Notes: generated from the sequence alone by a model not told the origin. A DNA stretch of 64,000 nt from Lepidodermella squamata (GCA_047495785.1 JBLDXI010000010.1:2294001-2358000), one strand, 5' to 3'. Numbered from the stretch's first letter, positions 1-13,582 are shown. Numbers and translations: made by a program.

Positions 1-988
1 GCTTGGTTTTCATGTCCATATAACTTCTTTGATGTTTGCTTGCCAGCATCTTGCAATGCTGGATCACTCCTATGTACTCGACATATCGGTGCAATCAGTG
101 AGGCAATAATTTATACCCTAATCCACGTCGGCCTATCGACTGAGTCGCAGAAATGCATTTCTATTTAGTCTTATCATTCAGATTCTTTTAGTTGGCTATT
201 TAATGAAAATTGACCCCACTTCAGTGCGTGGCCGTTAATCCTGAATGATATGAGCGCGTCGGGCAAGTGCTTAATTGCCGTTTTTAAATGGCCATTAAGC
301 CTGGCTGAAAAACGTGTCAAAAAGCCAATTAAAACACGCGATCAGCGCACGTACGTAAAATATTAATGCAAGAATTTTTCTGCCCCGTCTAGAACTACTA
401 CTTGTTATACTAAAACGAATGAATGAACGATTTTGGCCATCTTCCTCAGCCGCAAAAGGTAAGACGAAGGCGAAAAAACCGAGTTAATATTGATAAGTCA
501 AGTCACTTGCGTTGTTTACAGCGGCGGCGGTTACGTTAGACTACGCTGTTCGTAATTATTTATTATACATCGTTCGCTTGGCCTGCTAAGTTGAAAGCAT
601 AGCAGCTGCGGGCAACACTCCGCGCATTGTTGCATTAAACGGGCGGGCGGGGCGTGTCCTCGAAAAATAAACAACAAGATCAATAGCCTGCGTGCGCATT
701 CATATACATACAGACATATCTATATGTAATAATGCATAAATGCGTTGCACATTTCATCGAAATGCCGATGAGTTCGTTTTGTCTTGAGTCCTCCCGTTGT
801 TGTAATCGGAAAAATTAACACACGTGTTGCGACGACTCGATGAATTCGGTTAGTTTTAGGGTTTCTTCATTCAGTAATAAAATTATGCATAGCTGCTTTG
901 TTTACTCGGCGCTAATTTACTAGTTTTCGGTCGAGCTTTGATTAGAGTTGAGAGGCTAAAGCTTTGTCTTGTTATTTCACGACAGTGC
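1..988. other. Upstream region of the coiled-coil gene, no gene seen
   Basis: I see no convincing coding exon on either strand. The stretch is AT-rich and holds a GC-rich patch at about 641-656 (listed separately). It probably contains the promoter and 5' untranslated region of the gene whose first coding exon begins at 989, although an upstream non-coding exon cannot be excluded. Confidence 0.5.
641..656. promoter_or_regulatory. GC box (Sp1/KLF-like)
   Basis: GGGCGGGCGGGGCGTG is a classic GC-box/KLF-type binding motif in otherwise AT-rich DNA, about 340 bp upstream of the first ATG of the coiled-coil gene. A promoter role is inferred from motif and position only. Confidence 0.35.
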
Positions 989-3900
989 ATGTCGCCAAGC
1001 CGGCTGCAGTTTATTCTCGATGAAATTCGCTGTTTGAATGCGTCTGTTTCTGAACTGAGCCAAGAAAAGGAGAAGCTGACGGAGAACATTCTTAACGAGC
1101 TCAAAACGTAAGTCTATTTTGATATTTTGTACAAATTATTCATATAATTTCCCGTGAAACAACTCACCGCCAACTTTGAAATATTTTCTAATCTTTCCTA
1201 TAATTTTTTTTACTCGGCGGTCTTATCAGAATAATTATAGAGTCTTATACAGGATTTTTAGATCTTGATTGATTTTTCTCCATTTTCAACAAACTGTTAT
1301 TAATTTCACATTCATCTGGAAAATGTTAAAATTTCCTCAACAAAAGTCTTTTCTCATTCTGCTATGACATATTATTTAAATTTTTTTTATTCGAAATTGC
1401 CAATTTTCTTCAAAGCCTGGCAAAATTAGTGAATTTTCTGGTTTCAAACTGAAATTCTAGTGAAATTCTAGGAGAATTAAAAATTTATCACTGCTTGCAA
1501 ATTTCATTTAGAAATTTGAAAAATGTGAAATTTCTGAATTTTGAAGACTTGGAAAGCTATCAAGGGAAATTTTCAAATAAGTCATATTTTATTTGAAAAT
1601 TAAACAATAATTTATAACCTGCGGTGAATTCCTTTTCGAAACTATTAAAAGTATTTCTGTGGTCCACAATTTTTAATTCAAACTGTGCATTTCTACTTTC
1701 GAATTACGTTTCCGTTCGAAAAGTTCTTCGTCATTTGACCAAGTCTCGTCGTCGTCGAATTCGACCCACGGCGGCAGTAGTGTAGTAACGCAAATCCCCC
1801 TCATCAACAGCCAGGTAAAAAAATGAGAAAAACTAAGAAAAAACCGCTTCATTATCGCTATGAAAAGTTCACCTTGCACGCATATTTTTTAATCGCACTG
1901 CCTGGAGATGGAAAAAATATCACCGGTTTATTGTCCCTTGAGGAATCAAGTGCACTTACGAATCCTTGCTTGATTTCAATTTGTGGTTTATGAGCTTGAG
2001 TTATTTCGTCTCGAATTTTCCCACCGAACTCTATCTAATTTGTGTTGTTGTTGTTGTTATTTTTTTGCCTTGGCTGCTGACATGTGCTGCGATCAGTGTG
2101 CTGGTTGTAACCTGCATGGGACTAGCAGTTGCCAGTGTTGTGAAGCCAACAACTACGTTAATAGCCAGCACGTTAATATCGCCAACCCCGCTGCGGCTGC
2201 CGCGAACCACCTCCTCTCGTCGTCGATTACCGGCATTGACCTTGTTTCAAGCACCGTCGACGTCAATAAGGTCCGCTTTAGTTTTGCTTTGGTTTTTTTC
2301 CAACCTAACCTTACCTTATTTTTATTCACAACCACCTGCATGTTTAAAATATGTCAGATATATCTATTTTATTGTTACGTGGTGATAGGACTTTGACGAA
2401 ATTTCAAAGCTAAATTGTTGGTCGATTTATGAAGAAAATGAGGTAATCGAAGGAAATTACCCCTAAATTGTCCATCCAAGTCTGATTTCGAGCGAAATTT
2501 TAGTCTTAACCATGCAAAATTACTATCTGAAATATTCTAGTACAAAAGCCTTCCTAAATTTCGAGTGGATGGATCTTTTGCGATTTTCTGTCCAATTCGG
2601 GAGGAAATGGACAAAATTCATGCACTTACGATTTCCCCACAATTTTGCAAATTGATATTTATTTAGATAAAGCTAAGGCTACGCAGTTGAATTGGATGTT
2701 GGATTTTTTAGAATTTAAAAAGATTTTTCAACTTGGCCAAAGTTAAATAGATTTTCGGAGGCTGAGCTCGGTTGACAAAAATCCCTAAATTAACCCTTAG
2801 CCGCCGAAGACGTGTACACGCGTTAATTCCGGAGAAAATTCACCGTGGTCGGAGGAGTTGGGCTATCGAACCCATTGTTGCGTCATAAATTATGATAAAT
2901 CAACAGCAAGAAACAAGCACTCCCCGATAATCCAAATTTTCAAAGCCATTCTGACCTGGTCGAAAATAGTGAGAAAAAATGTAAATGACTTGTTAACACG
3001 TCGTGAAAACGCGTTAACCCTTTCACGGCGGGAAGGACGATTTCGGAATTCCGACTTTGCTAATTCACAGTTCCATCAATTTAACGAATTTTTCCATCAT
3101 AATTGGCAAAATACTACTTTTGGATGTTGCCTACAAGAATCCGAAAGTCAAATTTAGGTATCTCTTCCTCTCCTGGAATACTATCAATTTTAAAATTTCA
3201 AACAGATGCACGTTTTTCTTATTTTTTTTCAATCAGGTAAAACGATATATTGGGTATTTTTCCTGGTCTATCTGACTTCACAGGCGTGTCCGGCAGGGTC
3301 TAATTGACTACCCATTTCGTTTTTTCGAAATTCCATGAAAAACAGACAGCACAATAGCCTGGCTGACGATTTCTATGAATTCATCCGGATGAATCTATAT
3401 TTGAAAAAATAGCGGGATTGAACATTTCAGTGAAACCAGTAACTGATGGGAAATATGCGCATCAGGCCTTAGAATAGCATGTCGTTGCCGATTTTCCGAT
3501 TCCTTCCTTAATTTACTGGAAATTTAAAAAATTCGATTTTTTTGCTTGGCTGAAAAAAAATTCCGCCGTGAAAGGGTTAACACGTCATAGCAACGGCAAC
3601 CCAGGTAAATTTCTTCTGAAAAAGAGGTTCGGCTTTCAATCTAAGGCTAAATGTAAGACTTTCTGCCGACTCAGAATTTGATTTTAGCCTCTTCTTGATT
3701 TTCTGGGATTTTTTGAAAGGTGCTCGAGTTAACACGTCATTGCGCCGGCGGCTAAGGGTTAAGCAGAATCTGCACGTTTAGAAACTAGATACTGACATTT
3801 TTGCTTGGGAATGGTACAAAGTTTAGATTAGTTTTTCGAAATTCGGAGAAAAAGTGAAATTAAAAAAGTTCAAGGTAATCGTGGGCATTTTACATTAATT

Positions 3901-6900
3901 CAGTTTTTAATTTGAATGACCAGTTACTTCATAAAGAATTGTTTTGATCTCAATTGGAAATGACTTGAGCTTTTGCCAATTTAACATTATTTTAACAATC
4001 GTTTCAATTTCATGAAATTTTTAAAATTTTTAAAATTTTCTAGCGTAATTTGATGCAGAGCTCGAGTTTCAGCACTCGGCTAGACAACGCATCATCCCCG
4101 ATCGGCAACAGCAGCACAATCCCGCGCCGTCTAACCTTCCCAATCCAGCAATTCCAAACCACCTCAACGCCACAAATGCAGCAGAACCCCGTGCAACAAT
4201 CCGCATCTGGCTACTTGATTTTCGGCGCAAACCAGCCGCCAACGCCGATCCAGCCGCGGCCAAACAGCAGCCAAGCGCAGCAGCATTTGAGCCAAATCGA
4301 CGGCGTGCGGCAGCAAGTGACGCGCGAAGTCGAGAGTCTGAAATCGAAACTCGAGCAGTCGGAAAACGGGCGAAATAACCTGGTGCACGAATTGGCGCAA
4401 ATGCGAAACCAACTCGATAGGCTGGAACAGTTGAAAAGCCCGCAACTTTTTGTTGAGCCGCCTCATCATCATCAACAACAACAGCAGCAGCAACAGCCTC
4501 ATCAAAATCCGCCCGAATTTTTGCTGGAGAGATTCATGTCAGAATTCGGCGATTTGAAGCAGCAAATTGCGAATATTCGAAAAGAACCGGCTCAACAACC
4601 GTCGAAACCGAGCGAGGACGTTAAATTGCTGGCGGTTGAGAGTGAGCGCAAACGCCTCGAGCAACTCGTTCGAAATCTATCGAGTCAAATCGAGCATTTA
4701 GCGACGGCTAGCCAACGGCCGGCGGCTGTCGTTCATCAGCCGCAAATTTCGGCCGAGAGTTTGGTTGTAACCGAGTTGCGGCGGGTTGCCCAGTCGTTGT
4801 CGTCTGAGCTGAACGATTGCCGGGCGCGGTTGAAGGAGGCGAATTCGCAGGTGTTGGCCGCGTCCGAGTTAAAGGCGCGCCAGCCGATGCTCGAGGCGGA
4901 GATTTCACGGCTGCGCAACGACGCCGAGTCGGCGAGTTCACGGTCGGCCGAGTTGAAGCTGCAGTTGGCGGCGGCGAATGAGAAACTCGCCAAGTTGGGC
5001 ACCGATTTCGAGGCGAAATTGAAGGCGGAGCAGGCGGCGCAGATGCGCGATGTCGAGTCGCAGCGGCAAGTTCAGGAGCTCAAATCCCAGGTTTGTGGAA
5101 TTTGTTTTCGAATTCGACAGTTGCACACCTTAAATTTTTGGTTCCACGTCTTTGATAAATCTCTCTATTTCGCGCTATGAGCCGTCAATTTTCGAGTTAT
5201 CCTTCAGCCGATATCGATTCCAAGCCGGATATCGGAAAAAATCACTGATTTGCAAAATCGATACGTGGAATCGATATCGGTCTTACTTTTATCAAAAACG
5301 AAGTTTGAATTGAATTTTCAAAAATAATTCCATCTTGAATGCGTTTTCGTGCAAACAAATTTGACTTGAGCTTAACCCAGTTCATTAATAGTACATAGAA
5401 TCATGAAAATTAAAAGTTCAAAATGAAGATCATTCGTGTCCTCGTCTGCCACGTTGTGGTTTTGTTACCTGTGAGATTGTGGGCGGAACTGTTGAAACGC
5501 CTCGCGTCAGTAGCGGCTTCGATTTCACCATGGCCGCCTCGAGTAACACGCCGAACGCCGAAGCTTCACATTCTGCCAATCGCCAAGCGAATTCTCGTTG
5601 ACGCGATAATATTTGTCATATCTTTAATTTACTCGTGCTTGAATAGAAAAAACTGGTAGACACGTTTTGCAGCGTTTGTTGACGTAGGTGATTTGGTTAT
5701 CGGACCAAAGCAGCCCGCTGCTCCAATCACTGCGAGTGCAAAGCACCTGATGTCTGGAATAAGTGATGCCATTGACATTTTCAGGGTGGCGATCTGGCCG
5801 GCCAACACAATAGCGAAAATATTATGACGACCGAAATAGCCAACAACATAATACATTATTGTAACCATCCCGCCCCCAGATTTTTGTTTTTTCAAAATCC
5901 AACGCTAGTTACGTTTAACGACGAAATTTTATCATAGCCGAAAGTCGGCTACCCTCTCCTCGATCAGGTTCTGCTTTTTTTGAAGACCCATGATGAGGCT
6001 CCACAGCTGCGGGTGGTTCTTGGCATTTCTGGCCATAAATTGCCGATGCTGAGCCTCGTGAAAGTTGTCGGTGCGAGGTAGCGAATTTTCAACGCGCTTC
6101 ACCATGTTCCAGAGCTCGACGTCGAATTCTGGAGGGACACTTTGCTGGCCGTGTCACGGACCCAATTCTTGTCGAAATATTGGTAGAGCTCTGCTATTTT
6201 TCGGTATTTTGCCTCGACAGACGCAAGAGCGGCATCGAGAAGGGCGAAAACGCGGGGCGAGGCGTTTGATGCGAACTCGCACCTCCTCATCGTCCGAGCA
6301 AACTAGTTTCAATCCAAGCACGCAGGTGTGCCTCCAAACACATTGCGCATCATTTGGATGCGCAAGATGGCAACATTTCAGTTTCATTTAGGCCCAACAG
6401 ATTGTCGAGGGGCATGCGGTGCCGAAATTAGAAATCTCTCCTTATGACTTCATTATAAGACTCATTGCCATTGTTGGTTGAAGGGTAACCTGGGGCGTAG
6501 CCTTCAAACCAGGTATTTTGCCATTTATTGTCTAGCCATCCCGAACGAAAATGCGCTTCCGCTTCGCCTTGCTGCTGTGTAACGTTGTACCAGCGGTTTT
6601 GACGGGCAGTCTAAATGGCGTTGATGACCCAAATCGATGTGAGTGGGTGGACCCCAAGAACATTTTGGTGGCCGCAGAATCTTGCCGTTATATAATTTGT
6701 CTCACTCGCGTCAACCGGTAGTTGTCACCTCATACTTAATTTTCCGTTTCTTCTTCTTTGGGCTTTGGTTCATACATCGGAATCGGTTTATTCTTCACCT
6801 TGAACTCGTCGAGGTCAGAGAAATATCGAATTCCGTATTAACGTCAAAGTTAAGTAAAGTAAGGCTCCCGGATTTCGAGCCTGATTCTCCGTCTCGCTTT

Positions 6901-9900
6901 TCGAGTCCTAAAGCTGTCCATTCAGCGAGTAAAAAATATCTCAGAATATGCTTCATTTTAAGATTATTCTCGCAGCGAAATTCATTGTTGAAAGTGTAAA
7001 CAGGACCCTTTAATAGTAAATTTCTTGCTCTATTTAACAAATTCTAAATTGAAATTTACTGACAATTTGTTTTCAATTTTTTAGGTAGCTTTGGTGAAGT
7101 CTCAAAACGAGAAATTGGCCCTCGAGTTGCAACTGAAAGCCGAAAAAGTGCTCGAACTCGAGAAGCTACGCGACGCCCTTCAAACGCAGCAGGCCAATCA
7201 ACTGGCGATGAACGCCGAGCACCACCACCAGTTTTTCGGCGAAATCGAGCAGTTAAAGCACGAAAACAACGAACTGAAACGGCGAGTCGGCGCGCTGGCA
7301 GCCGAGGCCGAGCAGCTGCAGCGGGTTCGCCTAGAGGCGAGGCAAGCGTCGGTTGAAAACGAGTCGTTGGAACAGGCGAAGAAGAGCCTCGAGGTGGAAA
7401 CGCAGCGATTCGAGGCCGAGTTACGGTTGGCTAAGCAGCAGTTGGCTCAAGCGAATCGAGAGCAAGAATTCACGAATTCTGAGCTCGAAACCGCGAGGCA
7501 AGAACGCATTCGGTTGATGGACGAGTTGAGCAAGGCGAGAATAGCCCTCGAAAACGTCTCGCGCGATCGCGATGACGCCTACGAGGAGGAACTGGCGCAG
7601 CTCAAGAACCAGCTCGTGTCCTCTCGCACAGTGTTCAGGTGCAACCAGGACGAGGCGAGGGCGTTGTTTCTGTCCGTCTCCGCCGAGTTGGACGCTGTCG
7701 TTGATAAAACGGTGTTCGCGCTCTCCCTAGTTCTGCCTCAGGTCGACAGCGAGCCGCAGCATACGTCTAACAATTTGGTAAGAAATTTCCAATGTTTTTT
7801 TTTTATGTTTTCTAGTCATTTTCGTATTTTTCTACATTTGGCTTCGATTTTTTTTAATTTTCAATTGAAGCAAAAATTTGAAGCGTCTCGGTGAAAAATT
7901 TGAAAAATTTAATTTTAATTGATTGAAATTGAAATTGAAAGTTCTGTTAAAGTTTTTAAATAATTTTCCCATTTTATGATCTATTAGCAAAATTAATTCC
8001 ATATTTGTCTAAATTTTCTTATGAGACTTAATTTTCAAAGAAACTATTTTAAATAATATGGAGAAATATATTTCGCGCAAATTCACCGCGGAAACACAAC
8101 AGCCAAGCGTAATGACAATTTCACAAGTGTGATTCATCATTTTTCCTCACGTTTTTCGCTAGGATTAAGTGTTTTTATCGGTGTAGTTGTAGTTTTTGAC
8201 CTTCAAATCTTGGTACTCAAGACAGAAATTTTGTTCATGTGTACTTGCGGGATAAATTAATTCCAAATTTCATATCGATTCTCTCATCTGTCACAAGGGT
8301 AAATTAAGTACCCTAGACATTATTATTTTTATTTCTTATCACTGAATAGCCGATAAAAATTGAATTTGTCCGGAAATTATTAGGCAATATAAATTTTTGA
8401 TATATGCCTCGAAATTTCAAGGCCAGTGACGTTCTCGTATCCTATATCAATAAGAATCGCGGCCGATATGATGATGACGAAAAATGAACGAAAAATCGAT
8501 GGTAAATTCAAGAGCGGAAAATAAGAGATTAGCACTGTGTAGTAGGCGCCCACTGGGGGATATCCGCTTACCGCTCGTTAGACATTATACCGCTCGTCTG
8601 TATAATACTCAAAGGCTAATAACAGCCGCAGAAAAGTGAACCAGGCATGCGAAAACGCGGAAGGATAGAATGACGTAAAATTAATTCAAAAATATTCACC
8701 GTGAGTTTCAATTTCTCGTGACTCAGGATATGCGGGTGATAAATAATTGATTTTTTTTCATTCAAAAAATGCTAATAAGATTAATTTCCTTTTTTTCATG
8801 GATTGCAAGGCCACAAAATTGCGCTGTTTTTCGACTCTGAATTGAAAACAAAGTTTCACTGTGAGAAAGTTTGAACAATTCGATTTGAAAGCGATAATTG
8901 AAAAAAATCGAGATTTTCATCGAATTAAAAAAATCGAATAATCTGAAAAACTGAAATATTTAGATCTGATATTTAATTGTTTTTGTAAAGGCTGTCGACA
9001 GTCCCCCGACGCCGTTGAATTTGAACAAAGTGCAAGATTCAGCGGCAATGGCGCGTTTCCTGGCCGACAAAATTGCCTGGATAAGCCGAAACCTCGAAAA
9101 GCTGTGTACACTGCTCGACCGGTACCCGTTGGCTACTTTCACGAGTAATTTAGGGGTGAGATCGGCGTCCTTTCACGGCGCACCGCCCGCCAGTCCGGCG
9201 CCGGCGAGAATTCGCGACGAAGACCTGCTCAATGCGGCCTATCGATGCGTCCAGGTTAGTAATAACGAAAATTTCATTTGATAAATCCGTGATAGTTTTG
9301 GCATGGTGATTAAATCGTATTGTTTCGATGTGAAAAATTGGTACTCTAACCTTTGCTTGACGCTTGATATCGATGAAACAAATATTTAAAAAAAAAATTC
9401 AATCATCATCAACAATTAAATGGTTGAAAATTTGGCAATAACCGTAGAATTTCAAAATTAATAATTTCTCAAATTTTGATGAAAGTTAAAATATTTGGCT
9501 TTTCATGAGTCATTAATTAAGTCAGCCGTGGGAAAATTTGTACGGCGTTAATTGGCCATTTCAGTCGTGATTTCGCGTGGGAAATTAGATCTATCAATTG
9601 CGGCTATGTCTCGAATTTGATTTAAATATGGAGCTTTTTTCAATGAAATTCACCGTGACTTTGTTTCATCGATTATATGCAAAATAATTAGGGTGATTGA
9701 TTGGTATTTTAATATCGTGCTCGATCCCAAATGTTTGATGCATGTATTTTGCATTATTTGATCCAACCCGTGTTTAGAACCCCCAACAACAGCAAGCGCC
9801 GTCGTCATCATACTCGGCAACGCGGCGCCGGTCGCGCTCGAAAAGCCCTCAGCGCCGGTTCACAATGGGCGGCGAGCCGGGCGAAAATAATGGAAGCCAA

Positions 9901-10999
9901 AGCCCGGTCCACGGCCTCGCCCCGGGCTATTACGCAACGAGGCGAACGTACTCGATGTCAAATGTCGTTGACGGTGATTTGAACGCGCATGATTTGTCAA
10001 CGGTATGTTTTTTTGGCAACAACAAAATTCAAGTAAAAATTGGCTTCGCTTGTTCTACTTACTTTGTTATTATTATTACTAATTTATTATTATTGCTACT
10101 TTACCCACGCATGAGAGATTTTTGTTGTATGTACTAAGTGTGTATATATATGTATGAGTGTGTGTAGTCTGTTGCCAGGCGTTGATATGTGACAGTTTTT
10201 CCTCAATATTAGCCAAGTCCCACGCTAACGTGCGGTTATGACTCATCACTATGGAATGATCTCAAAATTTCACCAATTTAAATTCCTACAGATCACATGC
10301 GTATTTTTACGATGAATGAACATCGATACCTGAATAGCAAAATTAAAATATGAATGAAAAAGTGGAACTTCAAATTTTAGGGAGTAAAATTTCAAATTTT
10401 GTTGAAATGAAAATTTAAAGTTAATACGCGTGGGATTCTGAAAGATCTTTTGTCACGAGGAATTTTTTATTTCATTTTTCGAGGTAATTTCTCTGATTTA
10501 CTATATTTGGCAGTTTCAATCCTCTAAGCCACGCCTCATTTTGATTGATTTTTCTTTCGTTTTTTTCACGGCCCACGATTCTAATCAAATAATTTACTAC
10601 GCCGTGGGATATGCAAGTCCGCGGATTAATTGGGATTTGAATTCTCATCGGTGAATAAACCTGTTTTATATTCTAATTTTGTTGTACTTATTGCAGCAAT
10701 CGCAATTCGAACGCGGCAAGCTGTTCGATTTGATCCTGCGATCGCAGCAAATTCTCGGCGATTTGAAGGTCGACCTGTCAGAATCTGACAAAATTATGTC
10801 GAAAATCAAACCGCAGCCGGGCCGGTCATCGATGCGTGGCCGCTACCCCTCCTGCTCAGATTTGTGCGCTGCTGATGCTGCTGCGAACCACACCGCCTCT
10901 TTCAATAATAATAATAACAATAACTACAATCAGCATTTCGAATCTTCCGGTGGCGCGAATATTACGGGCGAAAATTTGCGCCACTACGACCGCAGTTGA
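989..10999 (+). CDS. Large coiled-coil protein of unknown function, eight exons
   Basis: Exons join in phase: 989-1107, 1724-1814, 2097-2270, 4044-5090, 7085-7777, 8991-9254, 9778-10002 and 10697-10999. They give about 971 residues. The start MSPSRLQF opens a helical segment. Exon 3 is Cys-rich (CCDQCAGC-like spacing) and then Ala/Ser-rich. Exon 4 begins Ser/Gln-rich, carries a His/Gln run (HHH followed by eight Q) and leads into a long heptad-like coiled coil that continues through exon 5. Exons 6-8 have short helical segments, an Arg/Ser-rich linker (RRRSRSKSPQRR) and an Asn-rich tail. I do not recognise the family; a cytoskeletal or centrosomal scaffold is a guess. Exon 3 is least certain: its acceptor is poor and its donor (GTCCGC) is weak. 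Transcripts starting at the ATG at 4053 are also possible. Confidence 0.7.
2790..3762. mobile_element. piggyBac-type non-autonomous element (outer)
   Basis: A TTAA at 2790-2793 is followed by CCCTTAGCCGCCG, and the exact inverted copy CGGCGGCTAAGGG ends at 3758 before a second TTAA (3759-3762). TTAA target duplications and termini starting CCC are the hallmarks of the piggyBac superfamily. The 965-bp interior has no transposase ORF, so it is a MITE-like derivative. It lies in intron 3 of the coiled-coil gene and contains a second element of the same type. Confidence 0.75.
3014..3580. mobile_element. piggyBac-type non-autonomous element (inner, nested)
   Basis: TTAA at 3014-3017 is followed by CCCTTTCACGGCGG; the inverted copy CCGCCGTGAAAGGG ends at 3576 before TTAA (3577-3580). 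The 559-bp unit sits wholly inside the outer piggyBac-type element and has similar but distinct terminal repeats, so a related family inserted into the older copy. Its interior is AT-rich, and I see no transposase. Confidence 0.75.
5935..6395 (-). mobile_element. MULE-type transposase fossil, antisense in intron 4
   Basis: On the minus strand, several frame-shifted segments read like the C-terminal part of MULE-family transposase proteins. There is a segment ending ELWNMVKR, then RTDNFHEAQHRQF (compare the family's RTNN-x-EgwH-x2-F) and HPQLWSLIMGLQKKQ (compare HP-x-iw-x-fi-x2-Lq-x-eQ). Upstream pieces in other frames include a GLKLVCSDDEEVRVRIKRL stretch. Frame changes and stops make this a dead copy. 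It is antisense to the coiled-coil gene. The family assignment rests on pattern memory. Confidence 0.55.
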
Positions 11000-12018
11000 T
11001 ATTGAAAAGAAATTGGATTGAAATGAGTATCAATTTTAATCGATTTTTACTATTATTTAATGATTTCCGCCATTTTCTCGCCTTTTCTACGGTTTTACGT
11101 CATTACTTCTACCTATCTTGAATATTTGTGATATTTATGCAGTTGAAAGGTATTCAGTGTATATAAACAAACGTCGGCGTTTTTTCTACGATTTCTCGCA
11201 GTTTTGAATCGCTCGCACTGAAGCATCATGCGCACGTTGTTTAGTGTTTTTCTTGAGGGTGCGTCGTGAATCACGGTCTACAATTTCGAGTCATAATTTA
11301 TTCATCGATTCATACTCACGTCACCTGTGCGCGGCGGGTCGATCGCCGCATTGTTTTTTTTCTATTCATCTGTTGCAACGAGAAATTTCGGCTTACTATA
11401 CGAACGAACCGCTTCCTTGTTTTTACTGAGATGAAGAATAAAATTTACGAGAACAACGCCTATTGGTGTTTTTCATGAAAAAATGGTATTTTATTGATTT
11501 TTTCAACCTTCTCATTGCGCGTTTGTCAAAAAAGTAGCCAACAATTATGATCAAGGTAAACGCAGGTCGTGGTTAATTTTCACATTGGACCATCGCACGC
11601 ACGGTTGGTTCAATTGGCCGCCTGAAAAAAACGATTGTTTCCCGATCATCAAAACCAAGAAGAGAGAGAGAGAGGAAAGCACGGTATCATGTTGTTTTTT
11701 CTCATTTCAATTCACATTTTTTGTAAGTTATATTGGAGACGCGAAGTAAGAGTTGCAAGAAGAAATAAATGGATGATCATAATTTTTCGAAGGATAAATC
11801 AACAAAAAAAACAGCGCGAGAACAAAAAATGAACCGGTGATAATTACTTATTGACTTCTCTTAAATAAATTAATAATCGATTAATCAATTTAACAGATAT
11901 GAATAATAATCATAAAACAAAGAAATATTATCATTTTCTAGTTGCCAAATTTCAGGCATTTTTTGTAAACCCAAAAATTTCGCAAATTTAAATAATGAGC
12001 AAAATCAGTCGCAAAAAG
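11000..12018. other. Convergent intergenic region with poly(A) signal and AG repeat
   Basis: Between two convergent genes. It probably holds the 3' untranslated region of the coiled-coil gene, with a possible AATAAA at 11437-11442, about 440 bp after its stop. A short (AG)n run lies at about 11660-11674. No coding sequence is convincing. Confidence 0.5.
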
Positions 12019-13582
12019 CTATAAAAAACACGACTCTGCGTTGTGGTGGTGGTGATGAACAGTTGATCCGTCGTTCGAGCCCCCTGTTCGGCATCGTTTC
12101 GGCGGCAGCGGCACTAGCATCATAACTTTATTCGCCGAACCAGCCCGCCCCGATGAGTTATTGCACGGATCGCACGGGTCATCGTCGAAATCTGACGAGC
12201 CGCTTAAACTGACGGAAGATGACGATCCGACTTCATCGTGGCCGTTGCTCGACCGCCGCGATGACGCGCATTCCGATTCGAATTCGTTCAGCTGCGCGAG
12301 GAAATTGAAGTTGGGCGCGATTATCGGCCGCAGTTTTGCCAGCAGTTGATATGCGTCAGAAAACGCCATGTTTTTACGGCCTATTAAGTAGGCCAAAACA
12401 ATGGATGGCGAACGCGATATGCCAGCTTGACAATGCACAAGAACCTTGCCCCCTGCTCTCTCGGCAGAATCTGTGGTATAAAAATTAACCCGGTTAATAT
12501 CATCGATGAATAAGCTAGCGAGATAAGATAAGAGAAACGGAAAATTTGAAAACAAAAAACGCACCTATGAAATCCGAGGCCTCGTCAAAGTATTGTCTTA
12601 TGTTATCGCTATCAGTATCGCATGCTGGGAGACGCTTGTATGAGAGACGATTTTCATAAAAACACGGTATATGCGTTGTCACATTAAGCACATGAGTGAT
12701 GTTATGTTGGGTCAAAAATCGTAAATCCTTCGCATCGAACTCGGATCCTAAAATAAATTATAGCAAAATAAATAAACGAAAACCTGAAACTGAACTGAAC
12801 AAACCAATAAAAACATGAGACAAAATCTCGCTTGGAAGAAAGGTGCAAAAATCAGGACCACTTTGCTCCGGGGACATGACTAACATGCTTGAAGCTCGTG
12901 GTATCAAACTCGACGTTTTATCCGGTGAAAGTAACCTCCGCGCAAGATTTGCACTTCCCTTAGCGGGGCTTTGCACGGGTAATGAGTTAGAGTCATGTAG
13001 CTCGGCGGCGAATAAATTCGCAGGCCGAAGACAAACAACCTCGCTTACACACAACGCTGGATACTGAGAAGAAAAGGCCGAGAAGCCACCTAAAAATACA
13101 GAAGTTAAACAATTTAAAAGCCCAGGATAGGAGTACAAACCTATTAACAAAAATACGTCGTTGTTATGCGCCTGTAGCTCTTCTACAAACGGCACTACAT
13201 ATGGCACACATTCCTTGAGAGCAGTTGAATTTTCGTCGTAGATGATAAACTTCTTCTTGCCTTTCGTTACGCTAAGTGATTGATTGGGAAAATAGCTACC
13301 ACCCGCCGACGAAGCAGTAACGTGTTGGACCAATTGAACGAGGTTATTGTTATATAGCGCCATCATTTTGTCAAAAGATTGTGCGCTGAATATATGATGC
13401 GCCGCAAATCTTTCATACTTTCGGCAATCGAATATCACATAATCGTTGTGTAGATGATCGCCCAAACAGCCAGAAGATCGACCATTCCGCAGAACACCTG
13501 CGAAGTCTTCAACCGACATTCCACTTACTTTAAGCGATGCAGTGGGGATTTCGAATAGGGAGCAAGGTCTTCTCGATGACAT
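12019..13582 (-). CDS. Dual-specificity MAP kinase phosphatase, DUSP8/16-like
   Basis: Four exons on the minus strand: 13582-13141, 13089-12805, 12747-12565 and 12470-12019. All junctions join in frame and give about 453 residues. Residues 1 to about 155 form a rhodanese/CH2 domain (MSVEDFAGVL..., VIFDCRKYERF, and the end motif GGFSAFSSQYPALC), which in this family docks MAP kinases. The catalytic domain starts near PSEILSHVFIGSEFDA and carries the signature HCQAGISRS with Cys317 and Arg323; the acid loop is LPACDTDSDNI. The tail is Ser-rich and ends in a run of five His. The enzyme should dephosphorylate Thr/Tyr of JNK or p38-type kinases. Orthology to DUSP8/16 (C. elegans VHP-1) rather than other MKPs is inferred from the domain order and the rhodanese end motif. 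Confidence 0.9.

Noticed and set aside
9731-10137. Alternative Arg-rich frames over exon 7 of the coiled-coil gene
   Set aside because: Only the frame NPQQQQAPSSSYS joins exons 6 and 8 in phase; the others are shadows.
12019-12040. CaaX-type prenylation signal at the phosphatase C-terminus
   Set aside because: The Cys in the ending SCFL is third from the end, not fourth, so it is not a CaaX box.
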